Below, one piece after another: positions 34,090 through 42,946 of a stretch of 64,000 nucleotides of DNA; the first letter of the stretch is position 1, and each line of letters begins with the position of its first letter. A program made the position numbers and the translations under genes. The stretch is from an uncultured Lachnospiraceae bacterium (lineage in GTDB: Bacteria > Bacillota > Clostridia > Lachnospirales > Lachnospiraceae): NCBI GenBank assembly GCA_910584845.1, contig CAJUDH010000007.1, positions 4,741 through 68,740 of the forward strand, written 5' to 3'. The notes under the pieces were generated by a model. The model worked only from the letters and a program-made list of their open reading frames with translations, was not told where the DNA came from and made no database searches.

Positions 34090-35025
34090 GTTTTTCTGTG
34101 ACGCCGATATGGCCTTTTGTATGGCTTCTCCCATTACTTCTGCCGCCAGTGCCCCGGCCATGTTGACGTCAGCTTCCACGTCCCCTATAGAGGCGGCATA
34201 AATGGTATCCCCGTCGGCCAGCGTCCCTACCGGGTTGATGCAGCGGGCGTATGCGTTCCGGGTCATGGAAGCCAGTTTCCCCATCTCTGCTTTGGAGAAT
34301 TTTCCGTTGGTTACGATTGCGCCAATGGTGGTGTTTTCCGTAAACCGGTTTTTCTTCTGGGCGATTTGGTAAAGTTCCTGGCAACTGTCGGAAAAGCCTT
34401 GGCCGTCGGGGCCGCGAAGCCCTGCCAGCTTTTTTCCGCTATGGGGGTCAAATACATCCCCAAGGGCATTGACGATAACAACAGCTGCCATCTGCAACGG
34501 TCCGGCCTGTACGGCATAAAGGCCAAGGCCGGATTTCATTGCCCGCCCCATGCCATACAACTTGCCCACCGTTGCCCCGGTGCCCCCTCCGATATTTCCG
34601 CAGGCGGGGCGGTTATCCTGTGCATCCACGCAGGCCGCATAGCCCATGGCCGCGTCCGGGCGGACCTGGGATTTTCCGATGCCCAAGTCGTAGATGCAGG
34701 ACTGGCATACCAGGGGGACTTTGGCAAACCCGGTTGGAAAACCGATACCATGTTCTTCCAGATATTTCATTACCCCGTCGGATGCCGCCAGGCCGAAGGC
34801 TGACCCTCCGGAGAGTACGATGGCGTGGACCGGGTTGTCGGCAGTCAGGGGGGAAGCCAGCAAGGTTTCCCGGGAAGCAGGGCCGCCGCCGCTTACGTCA
34901 ACGCCGATGGTTGCGCCATGGTCAAACAACAGGACCGTAACGCCGGTCATGGCCTCTTCATTTTGTGCATTGCCGATTTTCAAGCCTTTCATTTCTGTGG
35001 TTGCTATTTCTTTTAAAAATCCCAT
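34084..35025 (-). CDS. P1 family peptidase (DmpA/aminopeptidase type)
   Basis: A 313-aa Ntn-type hydrolase of peptidase family S58/P1. These precursors self-cleave ahead of a Ser/Thr that becomes the nucleophile, here in ENTTIGAIVTNGKF. Other family features include GGSAFGLAASDGVM, GNIGGGTGATVGKL and the ending ADVNMAGALAAEVM. Members cut N-terminal residues from peptides, beta-peptides or amides. I start at 35025 (MGFLKEIATTEMK), where family similarity begins and GGAAGGGG lies upstream; the in-frame extension to 35259 is not family-like. It is monocistronic and convergent with the chemoreceptor. Confidence 0.9.
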   Translation of the reverse strand: MGFLKEIATTEMKGLKIGNAQNEEAMTGVTVLLFDHGATIGVDVSGGGPASRETLLASPLTADNPVHAIVLSGGSAFGLAASDGVMKYLEEHGIGFPTGFAKVPLVCQSCIYDLGIGKSQVRPDAAMGYAACVDAQDNRPACGNIGGGTGATVGKLYGMGRAMKSGLGLYAVQAGPLQMAAVVIVNALGDVFDPHSGKKLAGLRGPDGQGFSDSCQELYQIAQKKNRFTENTTIGAIVTNGKFSKAEMGKLASMTRNAYARCINPVGTLADGDTIYAASIGDVEADVNMAGALAAEVMGEAIQKAISASQKNL

Positions 35026-35431
35026 GTAGTAGTTACCCCTTCCTTTTTTTGTTATGCGGACGGCCAGCGTGCCATGTTCTGGTATATGGGCATAGGGCCG
35101 GCGCGGACGGCCAGCAAGCCGTGACCTATGGATAGGCCGCTTTTGTCCTGCCTGCCAGACGGGGCCCTTGCGCCAGCCGCCGTTACATGGCTGAAGATCC
35201 GCCTTGCCCATAAACCCATATCCTGCGCGGTTTTGCCGGATATAAATGTAGTATATCACAAAAACAAGAAAGGATCTGCTGAATAAATTGAAAAATCCGG
35301 TGGATTATTGTATGATAGGGGTGATGTTTTATGAAAATCCGGTTAGGATGGTTTTGGGTATGGTTGTAGGCTGGTTTCAGAATCGGTTTGGGGATGTGCC
35401 TGAAGAGGCCGGAAGGTGAAGGGGTGATGTG
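35026..35431. other. Intergenic gap with the promoter for the anti-sigma-like gene
   Basis: No gene. A promoter (TTGAAA at 35288, TATGAT at 35311, 17-base spacer) reads toward 35432. A 13-mer, GCGGACGGCCAGC, occurs twice in the first part (near 35055 and 35102). Nothing else is recognised. Confidence 0.6.
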
Positions 35432-35785
35432 ATGTTGACCTGCCGGGAAGCAGAAAAGATGGTAATGCCTTATATTGACGAGCAGCTAAGCGAAAAGGGC
35501 CTGGATGAATTTCTGGCCCATATTCAGGCTTGTGATTCTTGCAAAGAAGAGCTGGAAATATATTACACCGTGTATGTAGGGCTACGGCAGCTGGATTTAG
35601 GCACCGGCGTTTACGATATTGCGGGGGCGCTGGAAGACAGCCTGGACCTGGCCTGGCTCAAAGTGCGGGCGGCCAGGCTGCGTAAAGTGGCCCTTTATGC
35701 AGTGGAAGCCCTTTGCGCCACGGGGGTGTTTACTACGTTGATTTTACAGGTCCGGATATGGCTGCAGGCCGGGTGGCTAAGATGA
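35432..35785 (+). CDS. Small zinc-finger (zf-HC2) anti-sigma-like membrane protein
   Basis: A 117-aa protein with an N-terminal HxxxCxxC zinc finger (H30, C34, C37: HIQACDSC) and the upstream C4, the pattern of zf-HC2 anti-sigma factors. One membrane helix follows at about residues 87-108. No sigma factor is encoded beside it, so its partner is unknown. A GTG lies one codon before the chosen ATG and either could start. It is 33 bases before polA and may be co-transcribed with it. Confidence 0.8.
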   Translation: MLTCREAEKMVMPYIDEQLSEKGLDEFLAHIQACDSCKEELEIYYTVYVGLRQLDLGTGVYDIAGALEDSLDLAWLKVRAARLRKVALYAVEALCATGVFTTLILQVRIWLQAGWLR

Positions 35786-35818
35786 TGAGGGCCAATGGGC
35801 CAAGCAAAGGAGGGCGTT

Positions 35819-38482
35819 ATGGAAAAATTGGTGCTGATTGACGGGCACAGTATTTTACACCGGGCTTTTTACGGCGTGCCGGAATTAACCAATTCCGAGG
35901 GGGTCCATACCAACGCGGTGTTTGGGTTCCTGAATATTATGTTCCGGATTTTGGACGAGGAAAAAGCAAACCACTTGGCTGTGGCCTTTGATTTGCATGA
36001 ACCTACGTTCCGCCATAAGATGTTTGCGCAATACAAGGGGACCCGCAAGCCCATGCCGGAGGAGCTAAGAGAGCAGGTGCCCCTGGTGAAAGAAGTTTTG
36101 GCTGCCATGGGCGTGCCCATTATGGTTTTGGCCGGCTATGAGGCAGATGACATTTTGGGCACATTGGCAAAACGGAGTGCGGCGGAAGGGGTGGAGGTGG
36201 TAGTGGTCTCCGGGGACCGGGACCTGCTGCAGCTGGCAGACGTCCATATAAAAATCCGTATGCCGAAAACCAGCCGGAACGGCACAGAGGTAAAGGACTA
36301 TTATCCGGAGGACGTAAAGAGGGAGTACCAGGTTACACCCAAGGAGTATATTGATGTAAAAGCGTTAATGGGCGACCCTTCGGACAACATCCCCGGGGTG
36401 CCGTCCATTGGCGAGAAGACGGCTACCAGCCTGATCTTGGCATATGGCAGCATTGAGAATGCCTATGCCCATGTGGAGGAAGTCAAGCCGCCCCGGGCCC
36501 GGAAGAACCTGGCAGAATATTACAGCCAGGCAGTGTTAAGCAAAGATTTGGCAACCATCCGCCTGGATTGCCCCATTGAGTTTTCTTATGAAGATGCAAA
36601 AATCGGGGATTTGTTTACGCCAGAGGCATACGAGTGCATCAAACGCCTGGAGTTTAAATCTTTGCTGAGCCGGTTTGACGCAGGCAAAAGCCAGGGATTT
36701 TCAGTGGAAGAGCATTTTTGGACTGTGGAAGAGTATGGGGGCGTAGAACAGATTTTCGAGAAAGCGTCCCAGGCAGAACAAGTGGGGTTCCAGCTGGTTT
36801 TGGGAATGGACGGGATTGGCGGGATAGGCATTTGCTTTGGGGAAGAAGACTGCTATGCCGTGCCGGTATCGGGGCTTGTCACAGGGGCTTACCTCTGCGG
36901 CAAGGTCCGGGGGCTGCTGGCAGAAAGGAAACTGGAGGCGAAAAAAGGGGGGGAGGCCCCGGTGGCCGTGCTGGATTTAAAATCCCAGTTAAACTACCTG
37001 CAACTGGATTATGGAAGCCCGGTCCTGGACGCCGGAGTTGCCGGCTATTTGCTGAACCCATTGAAAGACACCTATGCCTATGACGACCTTGCCAGGGATT
37101 ACCTGGGGATGGTGGTGCCTTCCCAGGCCGATTTGCTGGGGAAGGAGCCTTTGGCCGGGGCTTTGGCCCGGGGGGAAGAAAAAGCCGCTACCTGTGCCTG
37201 CTATATGGGGTATATTGCATGGAAAGCCATGCCGGTGCTGGAACAAAAACTGGAAGGGCAGGGGATGCTGGGCCTGTTCCGGGACCTGGAAATGCCTTTG
37301 ATTTACAGCCTGCACCATATGGAGGCTGCGGGCATCCGGGTGGACAAAGAACAGCTAAAAGCATACGGGGAAGACCTAAAGGGAAAAATCGACAAGCTGG
37401 AACAGGAGATCTATAGCCTGGCCGGAGAACGGTTCAACATCAATTCCCCAAAACAGCTGGGGGAAGTTTTGTTTGGCCATATGGGGCTGCCACATGGAAA
37501 GAAGACGAAATCCGGCTATTCCACGGCAGCAGACGTGCTGGAAAAACTGGCGCCGGACTATCCGGTGGTACGGATGATCCTGGATTACCGGCAGCTGGCC
37601 AAGTTAAATTCCACTTATGCGGAAGGGCTGGCCGTGTATATTGGGGAAGACGGACGGATCCACGGCAAATTTAACCAGACCATCACGGCTACCGGCCGGA
37701 TCAGCAGTACAGAACCTAATTTGCAGAACATCCCGGTGCGCATGGAGTTAGGCCGCGCCATCCGGAAAGTTTTCGTGCCGGAGGAAGGGTGTGTGTTCCT
37801 GGATGCAGACTATTCCCAGATTGAACTAAGGATCCTGGCCCACATGTCGGGGGACGAACGGCTTATCGCCGCTTACGGCGAGGCGCAGGATATCCATGCG
37901 ATCACGGCGTCGGAAGTATTTGGCACCCCATTGGCAGAAGTGACCCCGGCCCAGCGCCGCAATGCCAAGGCGGTAAATTTCGGTATTGTCTATGGGATCA
38001 GCGCTTTCGGGCTGAGCGAAGGTTTAAGCATCACCAGAAAAGAAGCGGAAGAATATATCAACAAATATTTTGAGACTTATCCGGACGTGAAAGCTTTTTT
38101 GGACAAGCAGGTGGCGGACGGAAAAGAAAAGGGATTTGTCACTACTTTGTATGGCAGGAGGAGGCCTGTGCCGGAACTGAAATCTTCCAATTTTATGCAG
38201 CGGTCTTTCGGGGAGCGGGTGGCAATGAATTCCCCGATCCAGGGGACGGCGGCAGACATTATGAAAATCGCCATGATTTCCGCAGATAAGGAACTGCGGG
38301 CCCGGGGGCTTAAGGCCCGTATCGTCCTGCAGGTCCATGACGAACTTTTGGTAGAGGCGCCGGCAGGCGAAGTAAAGGAGGCGGCAGAAGTCCTGGAAGA
38401 TAAGATGAAACATGCGGCCGGCTTAAAGGTGGCTTTGGAAGTGTCGGCCCTGACAGGCAGCAGCTGGTTTGACGCTAAATAA
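35819..38482 (+). CDS. polA: DNA polymerase I
   Basis: An 887-aa DNA repair/replication polymerase. The 5'-3' exonuclease domain (about 1-290) has EKLVLIDGHSILHRAFYG, GYEADDILGT and SGDRDLLQL. A middle 3'-5' exonuclease-like domain (about 300-470) lacks the catalytic acidic residues and is probably inactive, as in other Firmicutes. The polymerase domain (about 480-887) has TGRISSTEPNLQNIP, DADYSQIELRILAH, RRNAKAVNFGIVYG and VHDELL. The ATG at 35819 with AGGAGG upstream is preferred to an in-frame ATG eight codons earlier. It overlaps the convergent sfsA end by eight bases. Confidence 0.97.
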   Translation: MEKLVLIDGHSILHRAFYGVPELTNSEGVHTNAVFGFLNIMFRILDEEKANHLAVAFDLHEPTFRHKMFAQYKGTRKPMPEELREQVPLVKEVLAAMGVPIMVLAGYEADDILGTLAKRSAAEGVEVVVVSGDRDLLQLADVHIKIRMPKTSRNGTEVKDYYPEDVKREYQVTPKEYIDVKALMGDPSDNIPGVPSIGEKTATSLILAYGSIENAYAHVEEVKPPRARKNLAEYYSQAVLSKDLATIRLDCPIEFSYEDAKIGDLFTPEAYECIKRLEFKSLLSRFDAGKSQGFSVEEHFWTVEEYGGVEQIFEKASQAEQVGFQLVLGMDGIGGIGICFGEEDCYAVPVSGLVTGAYLCGKVRGLLAERKLEAKKGGEAPVAVLDLKSQLNYLQLDYGSPVLDAGVAGYLLNPLKDTYAYDDLARDYLGMVVPSQADLLGKEPLAGALARGEEKAATCACYMGYIAWKAMPVLEQKLEGQGMLGLFRDLEMPLIYSLHHMEAAGIRVDKEQLKAYGEDLKGKIDKLEQEIYSLAGERFNINSPKQLGEVLFGHMGLPHGKKTKSGYSTAADVLEKLAPDYPVVRMILDYRQLAKLNSTYAEGLAVYIGEDGRIHGKFNQTITATGRISSTEPNLQNIPVRMELGRAIRKVFVPEEGCVFLDADYSQIELRILAHMSGDERLIAAYGEAQDIHAITASEVFGTPLAEVTPAQRRNAKAVNFGIVYGISAFGLSEGLSITRKEAEEYINKYFETYPDVKAFLDKQVADGKEKGFVTTLYGRRRPVPELKSSNFMQRSFGERVAMNSPIQGTAADIMKIAMISADKELRARGLKARIVLQVHDELLVEAPAGEVKEAAEVLEDKMKHAAGLKVALEVSALTGSSWFDAK

Positions 38483-39161
38483 GGGGTACCGGGGCGTCCA
38501 TGGCCAGAAAATCCGGTTTGGCCACACAGTCATATGCCAGCACCTTTACGCCATGGGCGGCGGCATGGGCCAGGGCCTGGGCAAATTCCGGATGGGCCGC
38601 CTTATTGGCTTCAAAGGCATGTACGCCTTTCATGGCGATGACAAACAGGATATAGGAAAGGTAGCCGTCTGCCGCTGCCTGTTCCAGTTCCATAAGGTGC
38701 TTTACCCCGCGCTCTGTAGGGGCGTCAGGGAAACGGGCGATACCGCCTTCTTCCAGGGTCACCCCTTTGACTTCCATATAGGCAGGGATGCCGTTTTGCA
38801 AAAAGGCCAAGTCAAACCGGGAAGAGCCGTAGGGGACTTCCCGGCGCAGGTTACGCACTTTTCCGGCAAGGAGCCATTCCCAGGCCACCTGGTTGGGGGC
38901 CTGGGAATCCATGTTGACCAGTTTAAAGCCCAAGGCGGTTTTTTTATAGGCGCCAATCAGGGAGTACTCCGTTTTCCGCCCTTTTTCAAGGGCTTGGGGG
39001 TGGTACTGAAGGACTACCGGCGTTTCGGGAACCAGCAATTCTTTACAGCGCCCGGTATTTTTTACATGGCAGGTTAGCTGCCTGCCATTGGCTTTTACAT
39101 AGGCGATAAAGCGGTTGGGGCGGCTTATAAAAGTGGCATGCAGGATGTTAGGGTAAATCAT
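38475..39161 (-). CDS. sfsA: SfsA family protein
   Basis: A 228-aa member of the SfsA family (sugar fermentation stimulation protein), recognised by FISRPNRFIAYV, HVKNTGRCKELL, YMEVKGVTLEEGGIARFPDAPTERG (about residues 135-160) and AFEANKAAHPEFAQAL. The fold is a nuclease-like core with an OB-like N-terminus; the physiological role is not settled. Full length. AAGGGG precedes the ATG. It converges on polA with an eight-base overlap of the coding ends, leaving no room for a separate terminator. Confidence 0.95.
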   Translation of the reverse strand: MIYPNILHATFISRPNRFIAYVKANGRQLTCHVKNTGRCKELLVPETPVVLQYHPQALEKGRKTEYSLIGAYKKTALGFKLVNMDSQAPNQVAWEWLLAGKVRNLRREVPYGSSRFDLAFLQNGIPAYMEVKGVTLEEGGIARFPDAPTERGVKHLMELEQAAADGYLSYILFVIAMKGVHAFEANKAAHPEFAQALAHAAAHGVKVLAYDCVAKPDFLAMDAPVPLI

Positions 39162-39315
39162 GGCGGCCCCTTTCTACATATTGGATATGCCAGGTTATTT
39201 GTAATGTAAATCTTGCCAGTTTTTAAGGGATTTGTCAAGGGCTTTACGGTTATCCCAAGGCCCGGGCCAGATAGAAAGCCTTTTGCCCCTATCTGCCTGT
39301 GCCATGGGACGTGTA

Positions 39316-39337
39316 CCCTTGCCTGCTTTGGCAAGGA
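39316..39337 (+). promoter_or_regulatory. Hairpin directly upstream of the GNAT-TudS ribosome site
   Basis: CCTTGCC and GGCAAGG pair around TGCTTT a few bases before the GGAGGG ribosome site of the gene at 39350. It may modulate translation or be a leftover of the upstream untranslated region. Confidence 0.45.
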
Positions 39338-39349
39338 ATGGAGGGAAAA

Positions 39350-40351
39350 ATGTCAGGATCGTTTATCATCCGGAAAGCAACGCCACAGGATGTCAACGGG
39401 ATTGCTTTTGTCATGGAGCAGGCAAAAAAGGCCATGCCCAATCCCCAGTGGTTTGTGGCTGACGGCCGCCCATGGATTGAGGAACATATAACGGGGCATG
39501 GTTTTACTATGGTGGCTACTGCCCCGGTGGGCGGGGCGGAGGAAACCATAGCCTTTTTTATGGTTGCTTTCCCAAAATCGCCGGAAACCAACTTGGGTTT
39601 CGGGTTTCTCGAGGAGGACCGGCTGGGGATGGTGGCCCATATGGATTCGGCGGCCGTCCTGCCTGCTTACCGGGGCCACCATTTACAGGGGAGGCTTCTG
39701 GAAGAGGCAGAAAAAGAGCTGGCCCGATATCCGCAAAAATATTTGTTTTGCACGGTCCATCCGGATAACCAGGCCAGCCTGCATACCATGCAGCGGCATG
39801 GATATGTGGTTGTGGGGACAAAAACGAAATATGGCGGATTGCTGCGCCATGTGCTTTTTAAGGAAAAAGAGGCAGGGGAGGGGGCGCCCAGGCCCAATAT
39901 CCTGGTCAGCGCCTGCCTTTTGGGCGTGCATTGCCGCTATAACGGAAAAGGGGTCCTGGAGGGGTGGATTAAGGACTGGATAGGGAAAGTCAACTGGATC
40001 CCGGCCTGCCCGGAAACCCTTGGGGGCCTGGCTACGCCCCGGGACCCGGCAGAGCGCCAAGGGGAAAGGGTGGTGACTGCCACCGGCACCGATGTGACCT
40101 GCCAGTACCAAAAAGGGGCCAGGGAGGCCTTGGCGCTGGCCAGGGTTTTTGGATGCCGCTGCGCGGTTTTAAAGGAGAGGAGCCCGTCTTGTGGCCATGG
40201 CGTAATCTATGACGGTACCCATACGAAAGCTTTGGCCCATGGGGACGGCGTAACCGCGGAATGGCTAAAAGCCCATGGCATAGCTGTGTTTGGCGAGAGC
40301 GAAGAAAAGAAATTGAAAGATTTTATGGATGGCAGAGTGGATTTGTGGTAA
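39350..40351 (+). CDS. Fusion of GNAT acetyltransferase and DUF523/TudS domain
   Basis: A 333-aa two-domain protein. Residues about 4-172 form a GNAT N-acetyltransferase-like fold (FIIRKATPQDVNGIAF, then AAVLPAYRGHHLQGRLLEE as the acetyl-CoA loop). Residues about 183-318 form a DUF523 domain. The best-known DUF523 protein is the [4Fe-4S] thiouracil desulfidase TudS; the three cluster cysteines match C189 (VSACLLG), C220 (PACPETLGG) and C281 (SPSCGHG). The catalytic set looks intact. The start at 39350 has GGAGGG upstream; earlier in-frame ATGs lack support. The fusion could link acetylation to sulfur removal from a modified base or small molecule, which is inference. Confidence 0.88.
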   Translation: MSGSFIIRKATPQDVNGIAFVMEQAKKAMPNPQWFVADGRPWIEEHITGHGFTMVATAPVGGAEETIAFFMVAFPKSPETNLGFGFLEEDRLGMVAHMDSAAVLPAYRGHHLQGRLLEEAEKELARYPQKYLFCTVHPDNQASLHTMQRHGYVVVGTKTKYGGLLRHVLFKEKEAGEGAPRPNILVSACLLGVHCRYNGKGVLEGWIKDWIGKVNWIPACPETLGGLATPRDPAERQGERVVTATGTDVTCQYQKGAREALALARVFGCRCAVLKERSPSCGHGVIYDGTHTKALAHGDGVTAEWLKAHGIAVFGESEEKKLKDFMDGRVDLW

Positions 40352-40490
40352 AATCGTTAAAGCCTATGGCCGACAAAGCAGGATTTACGGCGGGCGCCAG
40401 GATGCGGGAACCGGCAAGGCGGCGAATGGAACGGAAACATTTTGGAAAAACTATGGCAAAAGACGCCATGAGAAAGAAAGGGGCAAATCA

Positions 40491-40949
40491 ATGAACAACC
40501 AGCCGATAGAAGAAATCAAAAACCCACAATTAATAGAGGCCATGAAAGACATGCTTCGGCATAACAACGATAAAACCCGGGGAAAGCTGGCAGAAGCTTT
40601 GATGGATGCCCGCCTGTTGTCGCCGATCCTGCGGCAGACCGTGCTGACAGAAAAGGACGGGCCTTCTACCCGGATTAAATTCGAAGATATCCAGGATACA
40701 AAAGGGGATAAATATTACCTTGCCTTTACAGACATGGACGAATATGCCAAATGGAATACCGACGAAACCCACGACCAGGCTTTGATTATGACGATGGAAG
40801 ATTTTGGCAATATCCTGATCCGCAATATCAACGACTTAAAAGGCTTCGTTATTAACCCTTTCGGGGAAAATGTCAGTATTTCCAAGGGCCTGCTGCTTTC
40901 CCTGCTCAAGCAAAGGGAAGCCAGGCAACATGCCCCAAAGGGGAATTAA
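40491..40949 (+). CDS. SseB family protein
   Basis: A 152-aa protein with an SseB N-terminal-type domain (KYYLAFTDMDEYAKW, DFGNILIRNINDLKGFVINPFGENV). Function in Firmicutes is unknown. The start at 40491 follows AAAGGGG and gives the family N-terminus; in-frame sequence further upstream overlaps the end of the GNAT-TudS gene and is ignored. It is six bases ahead of coaE and probably in one operon with it. Confidence 0.8.
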   Translation: MNNQPIEEIKNPQLIEAMKDMLRHNNDKTRGKLAEALMDARLLSPILRQTVLTEKDGPSTRIKFEDIQDTKGDKYYLAFTDMDEYAKWNTDETHDQALIMTMEDFGNILIRNINDLKGFVINPFGENVSISKGLLLSLLKQREARQHAPKGN

Positions 40950-40955
40950 GCCAAT

Positions 40956-41594
40956 ATGGAAGGGAGTAAGGCAGAGGCGGGGCATCCTGGCCTGGATACA
41001 AAGGCGCCCAGGGTCATTGGGCTAACCGGGGGCATCGGGTCCGGGAAAAGCCGGATCCTTGCCATTTTGGAACAGGAGCACAAAGCCTGGGCCATCCTGG
41101 CAGACCAGGTGGCCGCCAAGTTAGAGGAGCCTGGCGGCCCGGCGCTTGAAAAGCTGGTAGGACGGTTTGGGTCCGGGATATTGGATGAGGGCAAGGGGCT
41201 GGACCGCGAGGCTTTTGCGCAGCGGATTTTTCAAGACCGGAAGGCCCTGGAGGAAGTCAACGCCATAGTCCATCCTTTGGTATGGAAGGAGATCTGGCGT
41301 ATGGTACGGCAAAGCAGCCACCCCCTGGTGGTGGTGGAATCGGCTTTGTTTGATGAAGAAAGCCGAAAAATCTGCGATGAGCTTTGGTTTGTCGATGCAA
41401 CAAAAGAAAACCGGGCCGCCCGCCTTATGGCAGGCCGTGGATATACCCGGGAAAAATGTTACGCCATTATGGAAAACCAGCCGGGCCGGGAATATTTTTT
41501 GGATTTGGCCGACGCGGTAATTGACAACAATGGGTCCATGGAGGAAACCAGCCGGCAGGTGGGCCGGCTTTTGGCATGGTTAAAGCAGAGGTGA
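40956..41594 (+). CDS. coaE: Dephospho-CoA kinase
   Basis: A 212-aa P-loop kinase that phosphorylates the 3'-OH of dephospho-CoA, the last step of CoA synthesis. Walker A is GGIGSGKS (residues 25-32), followed by DQVAAKL, REAFAQRIFQD and the NAIVHPLVW motif. About 18 extra N-terminal residues precede the core, compared with typical CoaE. It follows the SseB-like gene by six bases and precedes the WalJ-like gene. Confidence 0.93.
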   Translation: MEGSKAEAGHPGLDTKAPRVIGLTGGIGSGKSRILAILEQEHKAWAILADQVAAKLEEPGGPALEKLVGRFGSGILDEGKGLDREAFAQRIFQDRKALEEVNAIVHPLVWKEIWRMVRQSSHPLVVVESALFDEESRKICDELWFVDATKENRAARLMAGRGYTREKCYAIMENQPGREYFLDLADAVIDNNGSMEETSRQVGRLLAWLKQR

Positions 41595-41654
41595 ACGGAC
41601 AGGCATACGTTTGGCTGCAAAAGGAATTTGGGATGGAAAGATGAGGAAAAGGCC

Positions 41655-42452
41655 ATGAGATTAATGAGTATTGCCAGCGGAAGCAGCGGCAATTGTACCT
41701 ACATAGGGTCAAGCCAAACCCATATCCTGGTAGACGCAGGGATCAGCAACAAACGGATCGAACAAGGATTAAACGAAGCCGGGGTAAAAGGGGGCGAGCT
41801 AAACGGCATCGTGATTACCCATGAGCATTCAGACCACATCCGGGGGTTGGGGGTGTTGGCCAGGAAATATGGCATCCCCATTTATGGCACAAAAGAAACT
41901 TTAGAAGAAATTAAGGCTAAAAAAGGCTTGGGGGAATATTCCCGGGGGCTGCTGGAAGAGGTAAGGCCGGACGTGCCTTTTGCCATCGGGGACCTGAAGC
42001 TTTTGCCCTTTTCCATTGACCATGACGCCGCCAACCCGGTGGCGTACCGGATCCAGCACGGGCGCAGTTCGGTGGCGGTGGCCACGGATATGGGGCATTA
42101 CGACCAGTACGTCATTGAACATCTCCAAGGGCTGGACGCACTGCTGCTGGAATCCAACCATGACGTGAATATGCTGCAGGCCGGGCCTTACCCTTATTAC
42201 CTAAAACGGCGGATTTTAAGCGACCATGGCCATCTGTCCAACGAAAATGCCGGCCGCCTGCTCAACCACCTGCTCCATGACCGGATGAAACATATTTTGT
42301 TAGGGCATTTAAGCAAAGAAAATAACTATGAAGCCCTGGCCTATGAGACGGTAAAATTAGAGATTGACCAGGGGGATACGGTATACAAAGCATCGGATTT
42401 CCCTATTGCCGTGGCCAGGCGCGACCAGATGTCGCAGATCCTATATGTATAG
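41655..42452 (+). CDS. walJ: WalJ/YycJ-like metallo-beta-lactamase-fold hydrolase
   Basis: A 265-aa metal-dependent hydrolase with the metallo-beta-lactamase motif THEHSDH (H56, H58, D60, H61) and the family start MRLMSIASGSSGNCTYIG. It matches the YycJ/WalJ proteins, thought to be 5'-3' exonucleases or to link wall synthesis and replication. Unlike in Bacilli, no walRK genes are near. The start at 41655 is chosen by family; an ATG nine codons earlier is in frame. The gene name rests on similarity, not context. Confidence 0.85.
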   Translation: MRLMSIASGSSGNCTYIGSSQTHILVDAGISNKRIEQGLNEAGVKGGELNGIVITHEHSDHIRGLGVLARKYGIPIYGTKETLEEIKAKKGLGEYSRGLLEEVRPDVPFAIGDLKLLPFSIDHDAANPVAYRIQHGRSSVAVATDMGHYDQYVIEHLQGLDALLLESNHDVNMLQAGPYPYYLKRRILSDHGHLSNENAGRLLNHLLHDRMKHILLGHLSKENNYEALAYETVKLEIDQGDTVYKASDFPIAVARRDQMSQILYV

Positions 42453-42631
42453 GCATAATCCGTGTGCCCCAGGGGTCACTTTACAGGCCGGGCGGAAGGG
42501 GCATCTTACCGGTACCGGTTTGTACCCGATAAACGGTCATACCATGCTGTGGGGCAGCCATGGGCTGGGGAAGGTGAAAGGCCTTTACAAAGCTTCCCCC
42601 TGTTTACGCCTTGGAAAGGAAGGGAGAAAAT

Positions 42632-42904
42632 ATGAATAAAGTTATTATTACCGTGGTGGGAAAAGACACCGTAGGGATCATTGCAAAAGTGTGCACCTAC
42701 CTGTCAGAAAACAATGTAAATGTGCTGGACATTTCCCAGACGATTGTACAGGAATATTTTAATATGATGATGATCGCCGATATTGACAAAGCTTCGGCGC
42801 CTTATGAGGAGATCTACACCCAACTGGAAAAGATCGGGGAGGAGATTGGCGTAAAAATCAAATGCCAGAGGGAAGAGATTTTTACAAAAATGCACCGGAT
42901 ATAA
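42632..42904 (+). CDS. ACT domain protein
   Basis: A 90-aa stand-alone ACT domain (VVGKDTVGIIAKVCTYLSEN, then DISQTIVQEYFNMMMIAD). It always precedes a PFL/UPF0210 protein in Firmicutes, as it does here 42 bases on. The domain binds small ligands, usually amino acids, and could regulate the partner. Start at 42632 with AAGGGAG upstream. The 179 bases before it contain no gene. Confidence 0.92.
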   Translation: MNKVIITVVGKDTVGIIAKVCTYLSENNVNVLDISQTIVQEYFNMMMIADIDKASAPYEEIYTQLEKIGEEIGVKIKCQREEIFTKMHRI

Positions 42905-42946
42905 CCGAAGGGAGGGAAAAACCAGAGGAAAAGGAGGGAAAGCAAA

